Shown: positions 8,872 through 18,689, counted from the first letter of the stretch. The stretch: DNA of 64,000 nt from JASGDN01 sp049841275 (GCA_049841275.1 JASGDN010000088.1:29066-93065); one strand, 5' to 3'. The notes: generated from the letters alone by a model not told the origin. A program made the numbers and translations.

Positions 8872-9072
8872 GGAGGGCGTTCCTTCCCGGCGGGAGGCGT
8901 GACGGTGGTTGGTTAGGGGGAGCGTAGGGGGGCGTTTGCGATCGTGCAACGGGGGTCGGTGCGAGATTCACGATCGTTTCAGGAAGGGCTCAGTCTGGGT
9001 TCAGGCTGCGACCCTATCCTGTGGACATGGAAAGCGGCCCCACACGTTTTCCTTCTCCTCCCCCCACGAGAG

Positions 9073-9106
9073 AGCGGACCGGTTCCCACAGCCGGTCCGC
9101 TTTTTC
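9073..9106 (+). terminator. Rho-independent terminator facing the plus strand
   Basis: Arms AGCGGACCGG and CCGGTCCGCT with a 9-base loop, followed by a TTTTT tract on the plus strand. The protein genes on both sides are on the minus strand, so the T-tract faces away from them; a short plus-strand transcript starting around 8950-9030 would explain it. Confidence 0.7.
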
Positions 9107-9150
9107 ATGCCTGTCGCCCGGTCGGCCGGGGATTCCTGCGTCGAACGGGA

Positions 9151-9816
9151 TCAGGAGATCGTCCGACCCAACCCCGCATCCCGAGCGCGGACAATTGCTT
9201 CCGCCCGATCGCTCACGTGCAGTTTGCCGAAGATATTGCTAACGTGGTTCGCCACGGTCTTCACACTCAGCGATAGCTCGTTGGCGATGGTGAGATTGTT
9301 CTTCCCACTCGCAATCAGGTGCAGGATGTCACGTTCCCGGTCTGTCAGATCGGGAAAGGCCTTGGGTGCAGTCGGGCGAACCTGGGCGAACCAGGCCAGC
9401 ACGCGGTTCGCAATCTCCGGCGAGAAGAGCGATTCCCCGGCAGCGGTTGCCCGGATCGCACGGATGACATCGCGCTCTGAGGCTTCCTTCAGGATGTAGC
9501 CTCGTGCTCCTGCTCGCAGCGCCGCGAAGATCGTATCGTCGTCGCGCAGGAGGGAGACGACGAGGATGCGGATATCCGGATGCGCCGTGACGATCTCGCG
9601 CGTTGCTGCAAGGCCGCTCTGTCCGGGCAGGTGCAGATCCATCAGGATTACGTCCGGGCACAGCTCCATTGCCAAGCGGACCGCCTCATACCCATCCGCT
9701 GCCTCTCCTGCCACCGTGAAGCCTGGTTCTCCGGAAAGAACCGTGCGCAGGCCACGACGATAGAGCGGATGGTCTTCGACCAGCATGATGCGCAGGGATA
9801 GTTCGCGATCCGTCAT
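9151..9816 (-). CDS. NarL/LuxR-family response regulator
   Basis: A 221-residue two-component response regulator. The receiver domain (about 1-125) contains the acidic pair in MLVEDHP, the phospho-acceptor Asp in VILMDLHLPG and the conserved Lys in GYILKEAS. The C-terminal LuxR helix-turn-helix is LTDRERDILHLIASG followed by LSVKTVANHVSNIF. The start at 9816 overlaps the kinase stop by four bases (ATGA), so kinase and regulator are co-translated. The target genes are not visible. Confidence 0.92.
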   Translation of the reverse strand: MTDRELSLRIMLVEDHPLYRRGLRTVLSGEPGFTVAGEAADGYEAVRLAMELCPDVILMDLHLPGQSGLAATREIVTAHPDIRILVVSLLRDDDTIFAALRAGARGYILKEASERDVIRAIRATAAGESLFSPEIANRVLAWFAQVRPTAPKAFPDLTDRERDILHLIASGKNNLTIANELSLSVKTVANHVSNIFGKLHVSDRAEAIVRARDAGLGRTIS

Positions 9817-11876
9817 GCACCAAGCTCCAATGGAAGGTCGGCGTGGACGATCGTGCCCCGGCCACCAGGTCTGCACGTGACGGTCAGGCATCCGCCGAGT
9901 TCTGCTGCCCGTTCCCGCATCGAATGGGTCCCGACTCCGGCGATGGCATTTGCCGGGATGCCGAGGCCATCGTCGCAGATTTCCACCCGCAGGAGCGGAC
10001 CCTCCTGCCACATCGAGATGCGGAGGGTCGTGGCGTTGGCATGCCGGATCACATTTGTCACGGCCTCCTCGATAATCCGATAGGCGGCTGCTTCGGTTGC
10101 GGCGCTTATGCGTGGGAGGGGTTCGGCGATGGTGAGGGTCAGGGCAAGTGGCTGTTCCTTCGTTCCGCGACCGATGCGGTCGAGATAGGCGTGGAGAGCG
10201 CCTGCCAGCCCGAGATCATCGAGTGCGGGCGGGCGCAAGCCCCGAACCAGCGTGCGGATTTCCTCGATCGCCGATCGCAACTCCTGGCGGAGGATGTCGA
10301 GTTCTGTCTCCGCCCTGTCCGGATTCGTCCGGACGAGCGATCGTGCAACACTCGTCTGCATGGTCAACGCGGCGAGATGCGCCCCCAACCCATCGTGCAG
10401 GTCGCGGCGGATACGGCGGCGTTCCTCTTCGCGTCCGGTGGCCAGGCGTTCACGGGATGCCTGCAAATCCTGGGCGAGCGAAATTGCATGGGCGGCGAGG
10501 CCGATCTGGCTGGCGAGGTTTTCCAGCAAGCGGCGATCGGTCGTATTGAAGGATTCGCCCGTGCCCCGCGGGGCGACATCCAGCGAACCCACCGGCTCCC
10601 CTTGCCACACCAGCGGAGTCCTCAGCATGCCAGGGGTCGGGCTGCCGACGGCTGCGGCCAGCTCCAGCCCGTCCGGCCGCAGGAGGGAGATGCCCACGTA
10701 TGGTAGGCGGAGCGATTCGGCAATCACATCGGCGAGTTGGGGCAATACGCCAGAGATCGTGGTGGTGGAGGTGAGTCGTTGGCCCAACCGGAAAACGACC
10801 GCGTACGGATCGTCGCGATCACCAAAGACAAACCGGTTCACCATACGTTGCACCCGTTCGCGCAGTGGTTGGAATCCCACCGCCACCAGCCCAGTCGCGA
10901 TCAACGAGAGCACGAGATTGTCATCGGTGTGCAGCAGTGTGCCAAGGCCGAGCACAATCGCAATGTACGTCCCCACGACCAGGGCGGTCATTGCGAGCCA
11001 GACGAGGGTACGTCCCAATACGACATCGATATCGAAGAGCCGATGATAGAGCATGGCGCAGGCGACCGTGACGAATGGGGTGTTGAAGCCGATCAGGACG
11101 AAGAGCGGGAAGCCAATGAGAAAGACCGAGCCGCGTACCGAATCGTCTATGGTGCGCATCATGGCATCGCCGATGAGGAAACTGGGCAAGCCAACGATGA
11201 AGCCGAACAGGACCCAGCGCGTCTGCAGGCGTTGGGTTGCGGTCGAGATCCTGCGGTACCGATGGATAGCACTGCCGATGACGATGGCGAGGAGAGCAAG
11301 CGAGAGGATGGTGTCGATCTCCGCTGTCGTGGGAATCAGCGGGTTGCCCGTCCAGACGAACGAGGCAAGCTCCAACAAGAGATAGATGGCGAGTAGCGCC
11401 GTCCAGCGCGGGACGAATCGCCCATCCGGGAAGACGAGCGGCAAGATGAAAAACCCGGAGACGCCGATCATGGTCGCCAGGCGGACGATGGCCTGATGCA
11501 CGGGCTGGTCAGGCAGGGCCTCTGGGATGTCCGGCGGATAGATCATCGAGGTCATCGCCAGCATTACCACCGCCAGCCAGGAGGAGAACCCGATGGGTGA
11601 GCCGCGTCGCACCAGTAACCAACCGAAGGCGATGTAGAGCGGCATGATCGCCACCGAGGCGATCAGCCAGTAGAGTGCGATCGTCGTACCGGTGAAGCCG
11701 AACCGATCCATCGCCGCGAGGGTCGCTGCCTGCTTGTCTTGCGAGAGATTTCCCAGCGATTGATTGGCGGTGAATTGTTGCTTGATGGTTGTGACCTGCA
11801 GCCAGCAGATGACGACTGCCGCGACCAGCCAGATTGCCGTGAAGAGGCGTCGTTGGGATGCGGCATGACGCGTCAT
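9813..11876 (-). CDS. Membrane sensor histidine kinase (HisKA_3 type)
   Basis: A 687-residue kinase. The N-terminal half has about eight hydrophobic segments, so the sensor is probably membrane-embedded. A GAF-like region follows (PYVGISLLRPDGLELAAAVG). The dimerisation/phospho-acceptor motif is EERRRIRRDLHDGLGAHL, with His in RDLHDGLG, and the HATPase domain has VTNVIRHANA and DDGLGIP. This is the DesK/NarX-like class that pairs with LuxR-type regulators, as here. The ATG at 11876 begins a basic leader before the first membrane segment; the frame further upstream is not protein-like. Confidence 0.9.
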   Translation of the reverse strand: MTRHAASQRRLFTAIWLVAAVVICWLQVTTIKQQFTANQSLGNLSQDKQAATLAAMDRFGFTGTTIALYWLIASVAIMPLYIAFGWLLVRRGSPIGFSSWLAVVMLAMTSMIYPPDIPEALPDQPVHQAIVRLATMIGVSGFFILPLVFPDGRFVPRWTALLAIYLLLELASFVWTGNPLIPTTAEIDTILSLALLAIVIGSAIHRYRRISTATQRLQTRWVLFGFIVGLPSFLIGDAMMRTIDDSVRGSVFLIGFPLFVLIGFNTPFVTVACAMLYHRLFDIDVVLGRTLVWLAMTALVVGTYIAIVLGLGTLLHTDDNLVLSLIATGLVAVGFQPLRERVQRMVNRFVFGDRDDPYAVVFRLGQRLTSTTTISGVLPQLADVIAESLRLPYVGISLLRPDGLELAAAVGSPTPGMLRTPLVWQGEPVGSLDVAPRGTGESFNTTDRRLLENLASQIGLAAHAISLAQDLQASRERLATGREEERRRIRRDLHDGLGAHLAALTMQTSVARSLVRTNPDRAETELDILRQELRSAIEEIRTLVRGLRPPALDDLGLAGALHAYLDRIGRGTKEQPLALTLTIAEPLPRISAATEAAAYRIIEEAVTNVIRHANATTLRISMWQEGPLLRVEICDDGLGIPANAIAGVGTHSMRERAAELGGCLTVTCRPGGRGTIVHADLPLELGA

Positions 11877-12015
11877 CGTGCGGTCTCCGGAGGGCCGGCG
11901 CGGAGCGTACCGCGCCAGCCGGTTGCAGATCGATGGTCCCGAGCGGGAAGCGGAGGATTTGCGTCGATAGGATGAGCATACTGCCTGCGTGCCAGGAAGC
12001 GTATATGCGGCGTGA

Positions 12016-12867
12016 TCAGGCGATATCGAAGAAGACGAACATGCCATCCATCGCGTGTGGATAGCCGGTCCCGAACGGGAGCATGCAGATGGCGATATAG
12101 TGTCCTGGTTCCAGCGTGACGTCCAGCCAGCTTCGCTTGCCGGGGGAGAGCACACCGATCCCGATCACCGGTTCGTAGGCGAGTGCCGGGACGCCGGGTG
12201 GTGGGGTGGCGTCGTCCGGCAAGGAGAGGTAGAGCATCAAATCGTCTTCGGTGAGTTCGGCTGGAGCGGGCAGGATGGTCACGTCGTGCTGAATCGAGCC
12301 GATGTTCTCGATTTGCCAACGGCGTGACGATGTCGTGAAGGCGGTGTCCGGAAGTGTGATGGTCATGTCCTTCAGGGTTACGACAAGGTCACCTTCCGGA
12401 GCCAATGTGGAGTCTGGGGAACCGGTCACGTTCGTCCGGCCGATTTCCTGCCGACCACCGATTGGATCGAGCAGGAGATAGGTACCTGGCTGCAGGTCCA
12501 CGATCCCGGTCACCGAGCCACCCGGCGCTGGCCAGTCTGGCACGCCGATGAACGAGAGGTCGTCGAAGGCGATGGCCTCGGTATCTTCCTCCGATGCGAG
12601 AAACTCCTCGATCTCCGCATCGGTCTTTCCAGGTGGCAAGCTCGCCATCAGCCAATGGCTGACGGGATTGGTGCTGGTATTGGTGACAGTCAGGGCAGTG
12701 TAGCCGGCCGGGATCTGGCGTGGCACGACAAAACCGGTGTCCGTCAACTCAATGGTCAGCATGGGCAGATCGGCGGCGGGCGTTGCCTGCCGGGCGAGGA
12801 TGGACGGAACCCGAGTGAGACTGGCAAGTGTGCTGGCTGAGAGGGCGGCAAAACGGCGGCGGTCCAT
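12016..12867 (-). CDS. Secreted cupredoxin-like protein of unknown function
   Basis: A 283-residue protein with an apparent Tat signal (MDRRRFAALSAS) and a QATPAADLP linker. Two beta-rich halves each resemble small blue-copper or nitrosocyanin-like folds: FVVPRQIPAGYTALTVTNTS in the first, and LDVTLEPGHYIAICMLPFG, followed by YPHAMDGMF, in the second. The His/Cys/His/Met spacing near the end could bind copper, but this is not certain. It lies 139 bases upstream of the sensor kinase on the same strand and could be part of the same signalling unit. Confidence 0.6.
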   Translation of the reverse strand: MDRRRFAALSASTLASLTRVPSILARQATPAADLPMLTIELTDTGFVVPRQIPAGYTALTVTNTSTNPVSHWLMASLPPGKTDAEIEEFLASEEDTEAIAFDDLSFIGVPDWPAPGGSVTGIVDLQPGTYLLLDPIGGRQEIGRTNVTGSPDSTLAPEGDLVVTLKDMTITLPDTAFTTSSRRWQIENIGSIQHDVTILPAPAELTEDDLMLYLSLPDDATPPPGVPALAYEPVIGIGVLSPGKRSWLDVTLEPGHYIAICMLPFGTGYPHAMDGMFVFFDIA

Positions 12868-13086
12868 GCGTGCATCTCCTGGGTGTGCGATCCGATCGAT
12901 CCTTCATAGGCTATCGGTCGCATAGTCCCGGGGGACAGGGGAGGCGATCCCGAATCGCCGGGAAGCCTGTTCCCGCATTGCCGTCTGTCGGGCCAATCCC
13001 CCATGACCGGCGAATCGGCGTATCATCGGGCGGGATGATGTTGCACATCGTCGCCTGTCACTCGTTGTCCACTGCAGGGATTTTCC

Positions 13087-14034
13087 ATGTCCGAATCTGC
13101 CACCGACCCGCTTGCCCTCCTGCTCGTCTCCGGCTCCGATGCCGGGCTTCGCGGCGATCTTATCGACGCCATTCGGGCGATGGAGACCGCGGAGGGGCGC
13201 GACCTGGCCATCGTGTCCGGCAACGCGGAGGCGCTGGATGACGACCTTGCGCGGGTGCTTGCCGTGGACGACATCATGCTGGCCGTGATCGAGCTCGGTG
13301 ACGACGACGATCCTGCCCTCGTCCTCGATACGGTCGAGCCGCTAGTCGAGGACGAGGCGGCGATGTTGATCGGGGCGCTGGCCGCGATCGACGCCGGGCG
13401 GTTCTGGCACGATTTCCGGGAAGGCGATGCCAACGCCGCGCGGCAACTCGTCGCGGCGATCGAGGCGGCTTCGCTCGTGGCACTCGCGCATTCGCAGGCA
13501 GCGGATGCCGAATCCCTGCGGACGCTGGATGGATTCGTGCGCAACCTGAATCCGACAGCGGCGATGTTACAGATGGAAGACCTTGCCCGACTGTCGCTGC
13601 CGGAGATCTCGGTGGTCATCGCCGAGGCGGAGGCCGCTGGCGACGAGTCTGCGGATTCCGACGACGAGCTGCTGGCTGGCGAGGTCGATGCCTGGGGTTT
13701 CAACAGTTTTACCTGGTCCACCGAAATGCGGCTCGACCGCGGGCGATTCCTGGCGCTGTTCGAGCACTGGCCAACCGAGGTCCTGTGCGCGCATGGGGTG
13801 GCGCGGTTCGCCGATGGGGCGACGGCGGTGCTCTCCGTGGTGCGGGATACCGTCGCAATCGACGAATACGACGGCGACGATCATGATGACCACGATCACG
13901 CCGCCGAGGTGGAGTTGAGCGGCGATGAGGACCTCGACCTGGGCGAGGATGAATCCGAGATTGCGTTCGTCGGGATCGGGATGCCGGTGGCGGATCTCGT
14001 TGCCCGGCTCGACGCCTGCCAGATCGAGACATAG
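13087..14034 (+). CDS. CobW/ZNG-like protein without a recognisable P-loop
   Basis: A 315-residue, very acidic protein. The C-terminal part resembles the CobW C-terminal domain of metal-chaperone GTPases: RFLALFEHWPTEVLCAHG, then ARFADG. An acidic His-rich stretch, DDHDDHDH, is the kind of metal-binding segment common in this family. The N-terminus starts like a CobW G-domain strand (LALLLVSGSDAGLRGDLI), but the Walker A GxxGxGKT is absent. It may have lost GTPase activity and kept a metal-binding or regulatory role. The start at 13087 has AGGGA upstream. Confidence 0.55.
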   Translation: MSESATDPLALLLVSGSDAGLRGDLIDAIRAMETAEGRDLAIVSGNAEALDDDLARVLAVDDIMLAVIELGDDDDPALVLDTVEPLVEDEAAMLIGALAAIDAGRFWHDFREGDANAARQLVAAIEAASLVALAHSQAADAESLRTLDGFVRNLNPTAAMLQMEDLARLSLPEISVVIAEAEAAGDESADSDDELLAGEVDAWGFNSFTWSTEMRLDRGRFLALFEHWPTEVLCAHGVARFADGATAVLSVVRDTVAIDEYDGDDHDDHDHAAEVELSGDEDLDLGEDESEIAFVGIGMPVADLVARLDACQIET

Positions 14035-14090
14035 TGTTGTGGGTGCCGATTCGCCCCGTCACTGGCTCGATGCACGAGGAGATTCGCGAT

Positions 14091-14468
14091 ATGACCGCTG
14101 TGCGCAAGGTGAATCTGGAGTAGGTATTCGCGTCGTTCGGCGATCCGTGGAGCCCGAAGGCGGCTGGCGACATCAATGCCTTCCAGATCAAGCTGGTGAA
14201 ACTGGAGGGCGCCTTTCACTGGCATCACCATGACGAAGAGGACGAGCTTTTCCTCGTTCATCGGGGACGCTTGTGCATGCACTTCCGCGAGGGACCGGTC
14301 GATCTCAAGGCCGGGGAGTACGTCATCGTTCCACACGGTGTGGAGCACATGCCGGAAGCGCTCATCGACCCGTGCGAGGTGGTCCTACTGGAGCCATCCA
14401 CAACGCTCAACACCGGAAACGTAGTCAATGAGCGGACCGTTCGCACGCTCGACCGGCTGGATGACTGA
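14091..14468 (+). pseudogene. Cupin gene interrupted by an in-frame TAG at codon 11
   Basis: The ATG at 14091 (MTAVRKVNLE) is followed by TAG at 14121-14123. The same frame then continues without a break as a normal cupin: HWHHHDEEDELFLVHRGRL carries the metal ligands, and PHGVEHMPEA the second motif, to a stop at 14468. The first ten codons and the 24 between the TAG and a possible GTG restart at 14196 both read like cupin sequence, so the TAG looks like a single substitution, for example from GAG. Restart at 14196 would lose the first beta-strands. It may be a pseudogene, a recoded stop or a sequencing error. Confidence 0.7.
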
Positions 14469-14538
14469 CCGGCCCTGCCGGCACACGGCGCCGGGCGGTT
14501 ACGATTGCGTCGCCCCGGTGTCGTGTGTACGTCGATGT

Positions 14539-15201
<663 letters not shown>

Positions 15202-15343
15202 CGTCGTCTCCTTACTCCCGGCGTATCGCCGCGCGACTGCCGGACACTTGGCGGATTGTGTTGCATTCAGCGGCTATTGTCCCCCATTTTTCCGGCCTGC
15301 GTCACCGGGGCAATTGTCGCGACGATCAGCCGGGGAAGATGCC

Positions 15344-15375
15344 GAGGGGAGGGAGCGCACCGGCTCCCTCCCCTC
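15344..15375 (-). terminator. Hairpin terminator
   Basis: Perfect 13-bp arms GAGGGGAGGGAGC and GCTCCCTCCCCTC around a 6-base loop, 36 bases after the stop of the binding-protein gene at 15411 and upstream of the ThuA gene. The T-tract is weak. Confidence 0.65.
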
Positions 15376-15410
15376 GAATCGGTCTGGATGTATCCGGATG
15401 GGCGCCGGGA

Positions 15411-16460
15411 TCAGGAGAGTTCGGTTCCCGTCAGGTCCTTCACCACGCGCCGGATGAAATCGGACATCGTGATCGTACTGCCGGCCGTCCAAATATTCGG
15501 CTCGCCGAGGTTGTGGAAGTTCCCGGCAGCGACAAACGGGATCGCCTTCCAGACGTCGCTCTCGAAAAAGGCCGTGAACTCGGAGGCATTCGCAGCGGAC
15601 TGCGACATGAAGAAGAGGGTTTCGGCCGGGAATGTGCCGAGCTGCTCGACCGCAACCGTGGCGTAGTGCAGGGTCGGGTTCTCGGTGTTCTCCGGGGCGA
15701 CGTTCTCGAGTCCGAGCTCGCTGAGGATGAACGCCGTACGGGCGCGGTTGTTGAAGAGGTTGGCTTCTGTCTGGTCGTTGAACGAGCCATAGAGGAAGGA
15801 GCGGCCCGCGAACTCCGACCCGCCGACGACCTCGGTGCCTTCTACGAGCAGGGCATCGAAGGCCGCGATGGCCTCCTTCGCTTCCGCTTCCTTGTTCGCG
15901 GCGATGGCGACCTTGGTCAGGATTCCCTGGAAATTCTCGACCGGCGTTTCCCCCTGGGGGGTGGCGAACGGCGAATAGGTCGCCAGTTGCACGACCGGGG
16001 CGACGGCCTCCAGCTTGTCCAGGACCTCGTCCTGGCGTGGGCTGGCGGCAAGGATCAGGTCCGGTTGCAGGCCGGCGATAGCCTCGATGTCCAGCTCATC
16101 GCGGGTACCGACATCGGCCACGTCGGATGGATAGACCGGGATCTGAACCCATTGCGGGACGCTGTCGCGTTCGGCCACGCCGACCGGCATTACCCCGAGG
16201 ATCGAGAGGTTCTCGCAGAGCTCGTATTCCAGGGCGACGACGCGTTGCGGCGTGCCCGTGATCGTGATCTCGCCGTTCACCGCCGAGACGACGCGGGTAT
16301 CGCCGCCCGCGACGGGAGACGCGGCCGGTGAGGCGCTTGTAGATGCATCCGGCGTCGCGTTCTGGGCCATCGCCTGCCGGGCGATCGGGATTCCCGCGAT
16401 TCCCGCCAGGGCTGCGGCTGCGGTGTTTCCGGCGAATCGCCGGCGTGAGATCGACGTCAT
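15411..16460 (-). CDS. Siderophore/iron-type ABC transporter substrate-binding protein
   Basis: A 349-residue exported solute-binding protein of the FecB/FepB-like (class III) family. It has a Tat signal (SISRRRFAG), then a low-complexity linker (ASTSASPAASPVAGG) and the TPQRVVALEYE strand typical of these proteins. AGLQPDLILAASPRQDE is the conserved hinge-side motif. No permease or ATPase gene lies nearby, so it must use components encoded elsewhere. The start at 16460 is preceded by GGGGG. The substrate is probably a ferric siderophore or a related corrinoid; the choice is not resolved. Confidence 0.8.
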   Translation of the reverse strand: MTSISRRRFAGNTAAAALAGIAGIPIARQAMAQNATPDASTSASPAASPVAGGDTRVVSAVNGEITITGTPQRVVALEYELCENLSILGVMPVGVAERDSVPQWVQIPVYPSDVADVGTRDELDIEAIAGLQPDLILAASPRQDEVLDKLEAVAPVVQLATYSPFATPQGETPVENFQGILTKVAIAANKEAEAKEAIAAFDALLVEGTEVVGGSEFAGRSFLYGSFNDQTEANLFNNRARTAFILSELGLENVAPENTENPTLHYATVAVEQLGTFPAETLFFMSQSAANASEFTAFFESDVWKAIPFVAAGNFHNLGEPNIWTAGSTITMSDFIRRVVKDLTGTELS

Positions 16461-16610
16461 TGGTGCCCCCTCGTTTGTCCGTGCAAGCGTTCGTTCGTAT
16501 CGTGGCCCGTTCACACCACGAGCGGACCTTCAATATCTTACTTGTTCAGTAGGGATTATACGAAGGGTTTCGATTGCGCCACTCGCGTACGCATGCCGGA
16601 TGACAGAATG

Positions 16611-16646
16611 AAGCCCGGCGTCTTCCACAAGCAGGACGCCGGGCTT
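16611..16646. terminator. Hairpin terminator
   Basis: Perfect 12-bp arms AAGCCCGGCGTC and GACGCCGGGCTT around a 12-base loop. It lies between the binding-protein gene and the peptidase remnant described next. Confidence 0.65.
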
Positions 16647-16675
16647 CGTCGGTGGCCGGTCGGATTGCGAAGCGA

Positions 16676-16762
16676 TCAGGCTGTGGTGAAGAAGCGCACG
16701 ACGAGGTCGTGAACGGTCAGCGTCCCGGAGACCAGGCAGTCTGTTCGGGTGCGCTCGTCCAT
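16676..16762 (-). pseudogene. Remnant of an M20 peptidase 3' end
   Basis: A 28-codon minus-strand frame ends VHDLVVRFFTTA. This matches the last residues of the intact M20 peptidase at 18690 (VHDLVARFCAA), and the DNA over about 26 bases is nearly identical. The upstream part of the frame shows weaker similarity to that gene's C-terminus, with ERTRTDCL against ERIHVDDL. No further peptidase sequence is found in front of it. It looks like a leftover of a duplicated gene. Confidence 0.4.
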
Positions 16763-16820
16763 GCTCCGGGGGCAATTGGCGAATGATGCCGTGCGCTGGC
16801 CGCTCGGCAAGCGCGTATCG

Positions 16821-17288
16821 TCAGGCCTTCCGGGATGGGCGCGCGCTTCCGGGGCCGGGGATCAGGTCGATGTCGTTGGCGTGCATCGGTTCCCCGCAGT
16901 GCGCGCAACGCAGGTCGACATGGCTGATCTCTCCACAGGCACGATGCCGGTACAGGACAGGCGGCCCATCTGCTCCGGCGAGCCACCGATCGCCCCACCC
17001 AACCATCACCATGAGGAGATCGACGAGCTCCAGCCCCTTGGGGGTCAAATGGTACTCATACCGTGGGCGGTTGTCGTAGGGGCGGCGTTCGAGCACGCCG
17101 TGATCGACGAGGTGGTTCAGCCGGTCGGCCAACACCTTGCGCGAGATACCCAGGTCGGCCTGGATCTCGTCGAAGCGGCGCATCCCGACCCATACATCGC
17201 GGAGCACGAGCGGGGACCACGGCGCACCGATCACGTCCAGGGTCCGGGCGATCGAGCATGCCATCTCGCTGAAGTCTGTTCGCTGCAT
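16821..17288 (-). CDS. HxlR-family transcriptional regulator
   Basis: A 155-residue winged-helix regulator. Signature segments are CSIARTLDVIGAPWSPLVLRD, with the N-terminal Cys typical of redox- or aldehyde-sensing members, RFDEIQADLGISRKVLADRL, and GVLERRPYDNRPRYEYHLTPKG. The C-terminus adds a small Cys-rich stretch (RACGEISHVDLRCAHCG) that could form a zinc ribbon. It is transcribed divergently from a RibD-like reductase gene at 17557, a common HxlR target arrangement. Confidence 0.88.
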   Translation of the reverse strand: MQRTDFSEMACSIARTLDVIGAPWSPLVLRDVWVGMRRFDEIQADLGISRKVLADRLNHLVDHGVLERRPYDNRPRYEYHLTPKGLELVDLLMVMVGWGDRWLAGADGPPVLYRHRACGEISHVDLRCAHCGEPMHANDIDLIPGPGSARPSRKA

Positions 17289-17556
17289 CTGCCAGGAGCC
17301 TTACGAAGGGGGGCGACGGGGTACGGAGCGGGTTCGTGCAGCGGACGAACCCGAGGCGCACTCATAGGCGGGAACGCCTTGCGGCATAGTCTAGCGGAAC
17401 TGCCGTCGCTGTCATCCGCCAGACCTGGGCGCGCACCGTATCCGCGACGCGTCAGGATGGTGCCAGTCTATTGGGTTCCCTAAGGAGACTTCGTGTGCTA
17501 GGATGGCGGAGCCGGCTTGGCAGGGTCTCTTGAGGAAACCCAAAAGGATGGTGGCA

Positions 17557-18153
17557 ATGAGCAAGGTGGTGTGTGGGCTGTCGGTTTCCGTCGATGGCTA
17601 TATCACCGGACGCGATCCCCGGCCAGGGCACGGGCTGGGAGATGGGGGACAGTTGTTCGACTGGTATTTCCATGGCGACACCCCCAGCGACATCTTCGAT
17701 GGCTTCAGGCTGAGCGCCGAGAGCGCGCGGATGTTCGATGCGCTCGCGGGACGGATCGGCGCGAGCCTTGCCGGGCGCACCACCTACGACGACTCGGAGC
17801 GGTTCGGCGATGTGGGCGCTCCGCACCCGACCGCCGCACTGGTCGTCCTCAGCCATCGCCCGGCGCCGCAGATGGGAGGGCGCCAGCGCCTGGTCACGAC
17901 CGGGATCGAGGATGCGATCGCGGTGGCGAAGGAGGCCGCCGGGGGCAAGGATGTCGGCCTGATGGGGGGTGTCGTCCTCACCGAGGCGCTGAACGCCGGC
18001 CTGGTCGATGAACTGATCCTGCATCAGGTGCCGGTACTGCTGGGGGCGGGCCGTCCCCTCTTCCACGAGCTTCCGCACCACATCGCGCTGCGCCTGATCG
18101 AGGCGATTCCGGCGCCCGGCGTCACCCACTTGCACTACGAGGTGCTGCGCTGA
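17557..18153 (+). CDS. Dihydrofolate reductase/RibD C-terminal-type reductase
   Basis: A 198-residue NADPH-dependent reductase-like protein. It begins SKVVCGLSVSVDGYITGRD, as in RibD/DHFR-fold proteins, and has the nucleotide-binding VGLMGGVVLTEALNAGLVDEL segment and PVLLGAGRPLF. Such small stand-alone proteins are abundant beside HxlR or ArsR regulators; their substrates are mostly unknown. The ATG at 17557 is chosen because AAAAGGATGG precedes it; a start at 17503 would add an atypical leader. Confidence 0.85.
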   Translation: MSKVVCGLSVSVDGYITGRDPRPGHGLGDGGQLFDWYFHGDTPSDIFDGFRLSAESARMFDALAGRIGASLAGRTTYDDSERFGDVGAPHPTAALVVLSHRPAPQMGGRQRLVTTGIEDAIAVAKEAAGGKDVGLMGGVVLTEALNAGLVDELILHQVPVLLGAGRPLFHELPHHIALRLIEAIPAPGVTHLHYEVLR

Positions 18154-18221
18154 GCGGCGTGTTTTTCGCATCGCATTATGTCTATCATCCGTGTTTGCCA
18201 CTGTCGATGAAGGAGCACACC

Positions 18222-18605
18222 ATGATCGATCCCGATGTCCGCCGCGTCCTCGATGGCACGTCCATCGCCCACCTCGCCACGGTGCTCGCCGATGGTTCGC
18301 CGCATGTCGTCCCGGTGTTCGTGGGAACGCATGGCGATGCAATCGCGGTCTTCACCGGGCCGCAGTCGCTCAAGGCGCAGAATCTCCGCCGCGATCCCCG
18401 CGTGGCGCTCTCCATCGCGCCTGAGGACAACCCGTTCCTGCCGGTCGCGATTCGCGGGACCGTTGTCGAATGGCTGGAAGGCGACGATGCCTGGGAGATC
18501 ATCGACCGGATCGCCATGACGTATACCGGCAACCCCTACTCCCGGGATCTGGACCGGGTGGTCGCGCTCATCGCCCCCGAGCGGCAGATTGTCGGCGTGC
18601 GCTAA
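18222..18605 (+). CDS. PPOX-class flavin/F420-dependent oxidoreductase
   Basis: A 127-residue split-barrel protein of the pyridoxamine-phosphate oxidase superfamily. It has AHLATVLADGSPHVVPVFV at the N-terminal strand and SLKAQNLRRDPRVALSI in the cofactor-binding part. Such short members bind FMN or F420; F420 is plausible in this lineage but not proven. The ATG at 18222 has AGGAG seven bases before it; the longer frame from 18159 lacks a ribosome binding site. Confidence 0.85.
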   Translation: MIDPDVRRVLDGTSIAHLATVLADGSPHVVPVFVGTHGDAIAVFTGPQSLKAQNLRRDPRVALSIAPEDNPFLPVAIRGTVVEWLEGDDAWEIIDRIAMTYTGNPYSRDLDRVVALIAPERQIVGVR

Positions 18606-18634
18606 TCCGGTCCGCCGAGGCGTGCAGGCAGACG

Positions 18635-18678
18635 AAGGCCCCACTGGGCATCCTCGATGGATGCCCGGTGGGGCCTTT
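18635..18678. terminator. Bidirectional terminator between convergent genes
   Basis: Arms AAGGCCCCACTGGGCATCC and GGATGCCCGGTGGGGCCTTT form a 19-bp stem with a 5-base loop, with A- and T-rich ends. It lies between the oxidoreductase gene and the convergent peptidase gene. Confidence 0.8.
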
Positions 18679-18689
18679 CACGGCTCTTG

